10,854 nucleotides of DNA from Planctomycetota bacterium (GTDB lineage Bacteria > Planctomycetota > Phycisphaerae > Sedimentisphaerales > SM23-30). Shown piece by piece: positions 7,622 to 10,854 of the stretch. The DNA lies in contig JAKQBU010000409.1 in the NCBI GenBank assembly GCA_029573975.1, positions 1 through 10,854 of the forward strand, in the 5' to 3' direction. The number at the start of each line of letters is the position of its first letter. The first letter of the stretch is position 1. The notes under the pieces are model-generated. The model was not told the DNA's origin, ran no database searches, and saw only the letters and a program-made list of their open reading frames with translations. The position numbers were made by a program, and so were the translations under genes.

Positions 7622-8899
7622 TTATGTGCAATACCACTGGATAAATCGCTCCAGATGGTCCGCCAAATAGCGGAGACGCAGGCGGGCGGGGCCCATACCG
7701 AGGGCGGTGCTGTAACCGAGGTTGCCGTCGATGGCCATTACCGCCTGCTGGGCGTCGGGCAGTTCGAGGTAGTCCCGGCCCTGGCGCACCGCCTGAATCC
7801 GCATTACCCAGCCGAGCGTCACCGCCGCCAGCAGCAGGCTCTGCGCGCCCTCCACCAGAGGGTATTGATAGAAATTCGGGCCGCAGTAGCCGAGGCTGGC
7901 CACCCGCGTTAGCAGATAGCGGCCTATCATTTCCTGCACCGCCGGCGGCCAGGGACCGAAACTCTGCTCCAGCTCCCGCAGATCGCAGTCCGGCCAGTCC
8001 GGCTGAATCCTGGGCAGTGGGCCGCCAGCAGCGGCCAGTTGCTTCATCTGCCCGGCGCTCTCCAGCCGCTTCCGCAGCCGCCCCAGCAGTGAGCCTTTAT
8101 CCGCATGAATGATCGTGGTCGGCTGGGTGAGCAGGAAGAATATCTGCCCCAGCATCTTTCGCGGCTTGCCTGTTACCGCCTGCCGGGGAATCGTTTGCGT
8201 TTGCAGTTCCGCCAGAATCCCGCCTTTGAACATCGCAATCAATTCGGCAAATTCATCCTCCCCCACCTTCTGCCAGTTCACCTTCTGAATATATTCGAGA
8301 AATCGCCTCAGCCAGTGCAGCCGCAGGACCAGGTCCTGGGCATCGCTGCACAGAATAGAAACCATCGCTTCATTGATGCAGTCCAGCCAGGCCGCCGGTA
8401 CTTTTTGTCCCTTATACAATTCCGGAATCGGCTGATCCCCACCCTCCTCCGGCACCAGCTTGCGGGCCAGTTGCCGCAATTCCTCGCGGTAGGCTGTCAG
8501 GCTCTTGCCGGTACTTTCGCAAACCGCCGGGCAGTCAAACCGCAGCCCCACCCGCAGTTCCTCCCCGAACGGATTGAAGACGAAGGGATACAACTGGCAG
8601 GCAATCGGCTTGGCCGCCAGACCGTGCTCTTTATGAATCAGGCAAAGATTGTCCCCATCCAGAAACACACACGCCCCATCCGGCCGCTTCACCAGCCCAT
8701 ACCGGTCCGGCCCCGCCGCCCGGTCCTTCACAAACAGATCCGGCACCCCCAGCCGCTTCCGCCACGGCGCCAGCGCCTCAATCGCCTCCCGCTCCTTTTG
8801 CGTTACCGGCACCAGAAAACTCCGGCAGCCCCGTCCGCAGCAGTTGCAGCTATAGCGTTGCGCTTCGAGAATCTCCGGATGGAATTCGATTTTCATCAT
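7622..8899 (-). CDS. YkgJ-type cysteine-cluster protein (putative metal/Fe-S-binding, PF03692-like)
   Basis: A 425-residue soluble protein with the N-terminal cysteine cluster of the YkgJ/UPF0153 family, thought to bind zinc or an iron-sulfur cluster. YSCNCCGRGCRSF (16-28) supplies Cys18, 20, 21 and 25. CVFLDGDNLCLIH (77-89) supplies Cys77, Cys86 and His89. ACQLYPF (100-106) and FDCPAVC (121-127) add Cys101, Cys123 and Cys127. The order CxCCxxxC ... C...CxxH ... CxLYPF is typical. FliB, the flagellin lysine methylase, has a related layout and similar length, but no flagellar genes are nearby. The C-terminal two thirds (140-425) are helical-looking with no motif I recognise. An in-frame ATG at 8938 would overlap the fumarase gene; I chose the ATG at 8899, 2 bases after the fumarase stop, as translational coupling is likely. 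Neither start has a good ribosome binding site. Confidence 0.78.
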   Translation of the reverse strand: MMKIEFHPEILEAQRYSCNCCGRGCRSFLVPVTQKEREAIEALAPWRKRLGVPDLFVKDRAAGPDRYGLVKRPDGACVFLDGDNLCLIHKEHGLAAKPIACQLYPFVFNPFGEELRVGLRFDCPAVCESTGKSLTAYREELRQLARKLVPEEGGDQPIPELYKGQKVPAAWLDCINEAMVSILCSDAQDLVLRLHWLRRFLEYIQKVNWQKVGEDEFAELIAMFKGGILAELQTQTIPRQAVTGKPRKMLGQIFFLLTQPTTIIHADKGSLLGRLRKRLESAGQMKQLAAAGGPLPRIQPDWPDCDLRELEQSFGPWPPAVQEMIGRYLLTRVASLGYCGPNFYQYPLVEGAQSLLLAAVTLGWVMRIQAVRQGRDYLELPDAQQAVMAIDGNLGYSTALGMGPARLRLRYLADHLERFIQWYCT

Positions 8900-8901
8900 G
8901 A

Positions 8902-9765
8902 TTACAGGATCGCACTTTTGTGCCGGTGCGAATGGCATTCGATATTGACCGCTACCGGCAGCGAGGCGATATGGCAGGGGAAGACCTCGATCAGGACCGC
9001 CAGTGCCGTGCTATCCCCTCCCAGGCCCGCCGGGCCGATCCCCAACGCGTTAATCCGCTGGAGCAGGTCCCGCTCCAGCCTGGCGTAATAGGGATCCGGG
9101 TGGGACCGGTTCAAATCCCGGATCAAGGCATACTTAGACAACTGACAGCATTTTTCAAACGTCCCGCCGATTCCCACCCCCACCACAAACGGCGGGCAGG
9201 CATCCGCCCCGGCATTTTTCACCGTCGCCACCACAAAGTCCTTTACGGCCTCCACGCCGGCAGTCGGCTTGAGCATGGTAAAGGCGCTGCGGTTCTCACA
9301 GCCGCCGCCCTTGGCCATCACCGTGATTTTGAGTTGTTCCCCCGGTACGACCCGGTAGTGGATCACCGCGGGGGTATTGGTTTTCGTGTTCACCCGCTGA
9401 TTCAGCGGATCGGCGACAATGCTCTTCCGCAGCAAACCCCGCTCGTACCCGAGGCGCACCCCCTCCTGGATCGCATCTTCCAGCGTCGCGTTCGGCTGCT
9501 GGGGAGGCGGCGGTACCATGCAGCGATGCCCCTGCTCCACAAAGACCACGGTAAAACCGGTATCCTGACAGAGCGGAATCCGTTCCTGCGCTGCAATCCG
9601 GCTGTTTTCCAGGAGCTGATCAAGAAGTTCCGCCGCACCGGCGTGCTTCTCCGTTTCCCGCACCTGCCGCAGGGCCTGCACCATCTCCCCGCTCAAATCG
9701 TAACAGGCCTGCACACACAGATCTGCCACGCAATCCACTAGCCGTGCATAGCTGATCTCTCTCAT
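8902..9765 (-). CDS. Class I fumarate hydratase / tartrate dehydratase alpha subunit
   Basis: A 287-residue protein matching the alpha subunit of two-subunit, oxygen-sensitive [4Fe-4S] hydro-lyases (fumarase class I or L-tartrate dehydratase, TtdA). PLCQDTG (64-70), ACPPFVVGVGIGG (189-201) and NIECH (274-278) supply the three expected cluster cysteines, Cys66, Cys190 and Cys277. VNTKTNTPAV (125-134), KGGGCENRSAF (152-162), GIGPAGLGGDSTAL (242-255) and PCHIASLPVAVN (263-274) are further family blocks. In the GGGxEN motif Cys156 stands where I recall Ser being usual. Fumarase interconverts fumarate and malate in the TCA cycle. The enzyme needs a beta subunit carrying the C-terminal domain, and none is encoded next to it here. 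The ATG at 9765 is 16 bp after the rpmH stop with only a weak ribosome binding site; the gene probably shares a transcript with rpmH and the cysteine-cluster gene. Confidence 0.87.
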   Translation of the reverse strand: MREISYARLVDCVADLCVQACYDLSGEMVQALRQVRETEKHAGAAELLDQLLENSRIAAQERIPLCQDTGFTVVFVEQGHRCMVPPPPQQPNATLEDAIQEGVRLGYERGLLRKSIVADPLNQRVNTKTNTPAVIHYRVVPGEQLKITVMAKGGGCENRSAFTMLKPTAGVEAVKDFVVATVKNAGADACPPFVVGVGIGGTFEKCCQLSKYALIRDLNRSHPDPYYARLERDLLQRINALGIGPAGLGGDSTALAVLIEVFPCHIASLPVAVNIECHSHRHKSAIL

Positions 9766-9781
9766 GGGATTCTTTTGCCGT

Positions 9782-9919
9782 TTAATACTCCCGGAGATTT
9801 ACCGAACGGCCGGCCCGCCGTTTGGCATTCATGGTCTGGCGGCCCTTGCTGGTGCTCATCCGAGCACGAAACCCGCTTTTCCGTATCCGTTTAATCTTAC
9901 TCCTGCGATGATTTTCCAA
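9782..9919 (-). CDS. rpmH: 50S ribosomal protein bL34, TTG start
   Basis: A 45-residue, highly basic protein of the 50S subunit. The core IKRIRKSGFRARMSTSKGRQ and then NAKRRAGRS match bL34 (the family pattern is KRxRxHGFRARMxTxxGRxxxxxRRxxGR). The start must be TTG at 9919: the frame has a TAA only 10 codons upstream and no ATG or GTG before the core, and AAGGA lies 7 bases before the TTG. The first residues read MENHRRSKIKR rather than KRTxQPSxLKR of most bacteria, which I associate with PVC-type L34. The fumarase gene follows 16 bp later. In most bacteria rpmH is followed by rnpA; here it is not. It is short and easily missed by gene callers. Confidence 0.9.
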   Translation of the reverse strand: MENHRRSKIKRIRKSGFRARMSTSKGRQTMNAKRRAGRSVNLREY

Positions 9920-9966
9920 CTGTGTATCCTTTCCTTCTAAACATGTTTTTTATCACTTGATCTTCG

Positions 9967-10854
9967 TTATTCCGGTATCACCACGGACAAATTCCGGTAT
10001 AACACATTGCCGGAGGCCTCCTCCAGCCGCAGCGTTACCAGATGCTCACCCGGCTGTGCAATCTCAAACTCAAACTTGAGCGTCTCCTCCCGGGTGTCAA
10101 AAATCCCGTCCTCCGGCAGCACCTTTTTCCACTCGGTCGCACTATCTACGCTGTATTCCACTTTCGTCAAAACACTGAATTCGTCAGAAATCGTTCCCAG
10201 AATCTTCACCATCTTTCCGGAAACATTATAGCTCAGATCCGAAACGGCTGGCGGCGTATTATCCACCACCACCGTTTCACTGATCCGGCTGCCGTCTAGT
10301 TGATCGCCCGGTGAATTATCCGCCCGGTCAGACGCCTCAACTTTAATCTCATACCGCCCGTCCGCCGCCGTCAGACTGTTCCAGGTATATTGCGGCTTAT
10401 CCAGATCCTTCTCCAGGCGTACCCACCGGCTGTTCCCAACCGGCCGCAGATACAGGTTAAACAGCAGCTTATCCTTATTCGAATCTCCCGCCTGCCACTT
10501 GACCGTAAACGTTCGCGGCAGCGGAGCCGTGGGTTCTTTCGGGGTATCCCGCACCACCTCCACCGTTTGCACCAGCGGCGGCAGATTGGGAACCATATTC
10601 GCCAGTTTCACTTCCCGCACCACCGGCGTGGCTTGCCCGGTGCTGCTGGCAAACAGCAGCCGGTACTGAAAAAACCGTCCCGGCGCCGACTGCACGTCTA
10701 TATCCTCCTCCACCGCCGCCGGTTCCGTCCACTCCTGCCACCCTCCCTTGTCCGGATTCGCCGTATTGCCCGTCCGCGTACTCACCTGCAAACTCGCTCC
10801 TTCGGGTATCTCCGCATCCATCTGCATCTTGCCCCAACGGCTGACCTGCTCCGC
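9967..10854 (-). CDS. Large extracellular beta-sandwich protein, C-terminal part (start lies beyond the window)
   Basis: The frame is open from the window end to the TAA at 9967, giving 295 visible residues. The residues before the first ATG (10827), SRWGKMQM, continue a known pattern, RWGxxxxxAxxPxGxSxxxxTRxGNTxxPDxxWxxW, so the protein extends beyond the window. That module follows propeller-type repeats in extracellular proteins of planctomycetes and others. It continues with FFQYRLLFASS and a PVVREV strand, then the N-P-P linker (NLPPLVQTVEV). A fibronectin III/Ig-like domain follows (WQAGDSNKDKL, YEIKVEASDRADNSPG), then a Big-type domain (VDNTPPAVSDL, VEYSVD, HLVTLRLEEASGN). No enzyme motif is visible. 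A secreted propeller protein is likely, but the N-terminal part cannot be seen. It ends 47 bp before rpmH. Confidence 0.8.
   Translation of the reverse strand, partial: AEQVSRWGKMQMDAEIPEGASLQVSTRTGNTANPDKGGWQEWTEPAAVEEDIDVQSAPGRFFQYRLLFASSTGQATPVVREVKLANMVPNLPPLVQTVEVVRDTPKEPTAPLPRTFTVKWQAGDSNKDKLLFNLYLRPVGNSRWVRLEKDLDKPQYTWNSLTAADGRYEIKVEASDRADNSPGDQLDGSRISETVVVDNTPPAVSDLSYNVSGKMVKILGTISDEFSVLTKVEYSVDSATEWKKVLPEDGIFDTREETLKFEFEIAQPGEHLVTLRLEEASGNVLYRNLSVVIPE

Noticed and set aside
8105..9088. Long plus-strand open frame of 327 codons opposite the cysteine-cluster and fumarase genes
   Set aside because: It is antisense to two well-supported genes, rich in Arg, Pro and His as expected of a GC-rich shadow frame, has no recognisable motif and spans the gene boundary.
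8920..9741. Plus-strand open frame of 273 codons opposite the fumarase gene
   Set aside because: The composition is that of a reverse-strand shadow, and the opposite strand carries all the fumarase motifs.
9967..10010. Direct repeat ATACCGGAAT seen twice about 30 bases apart on the minus strand
   Set aside because: It lies inside the coding end of the beta-sandwich gene, is a two-copy 10-mer only and has no further structure; probably chance.
10475..10837. Glycine-rich minus-strand frame within the partial beta-sandwich gene
   Set aside because: Low-complexity Gly/Ala-rich translation is an out-of-frame artefact; the overlapping frame gives clear Ig-like domains.

Overview
The window looks like a piece of a free-living, polysaccharide-degrading bacterium of the PVC type, most likely Planctomycetota (Phycisphaerae-like) or Lentisphaerota. 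This is inferred from protein style and was not tested by search. The clues are a short bL34 lacking the usual N-terminal KRTxQPS motif, malectin-rich and propeller-type secreted proteins, a secreted GH38 enzyme, and a lipoprotein with two rhamnose-mutarotase-like domains. All genes except the first are on the minus strand. There are no mobile elements, CRISPR arrays, tRNAs or rRNAs.

Layout from left to right: (1) the 3' part of a plus-strand gene for a secreted-type protein with a carbohydrate-binding-like module and two malectin domains (1-1343). (2) A convergent minus-strand pair, an FGGY sugar kinase (xylulokinase-like, 3891-2398) followed 17 bp later by an unrecognised 315-residue protein (2380-1433). 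The pair ends at a clear intrinsic terminator that sits just behind the malectin stop codon. One or two sigma70-like promoters lie in the 173-bp gap upstream of the kinase. (3) A minus-strand pair with a 9-bp gap: a tandem RhaM-like lipoprotein (7481-6705) and a secreted GH38 alpha-mannosidase-family enzyme (6695-4065). (4) A minus-strand cluster of rpmH with a TTG start (9919-9782), a class I fumarase alpha subunit (9765-8902) and a long YkgJ-type cysteine-cluster protein (8899-7622), with gaps of 16 and 2 bp. (5) The C-terminal part of a large extracellular beta-sandwich protein (10854-9967), 47 bp upstream of rpmH.

Regions 1 to 3 form a coherent carbohydrate-use neighbourhood: outer-surface glycan binding, exo-glycoside cleavage by GH38, possible anomer interconversion by the lipoprotein, and cytoplasmic phosphorylation of a ketose. 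Region 4 is housekeeping and central metabolism in an unusual arrangement: rpmH is not followed by rnpA, and the fumarase alpha subunit has no beta-subunit gene beside it. No complete novel system is evident. The best candidates for follow-up are the unrecognised Cys/His-rich protein beside the kinase and the RhaM-duplication/GH38 pair.
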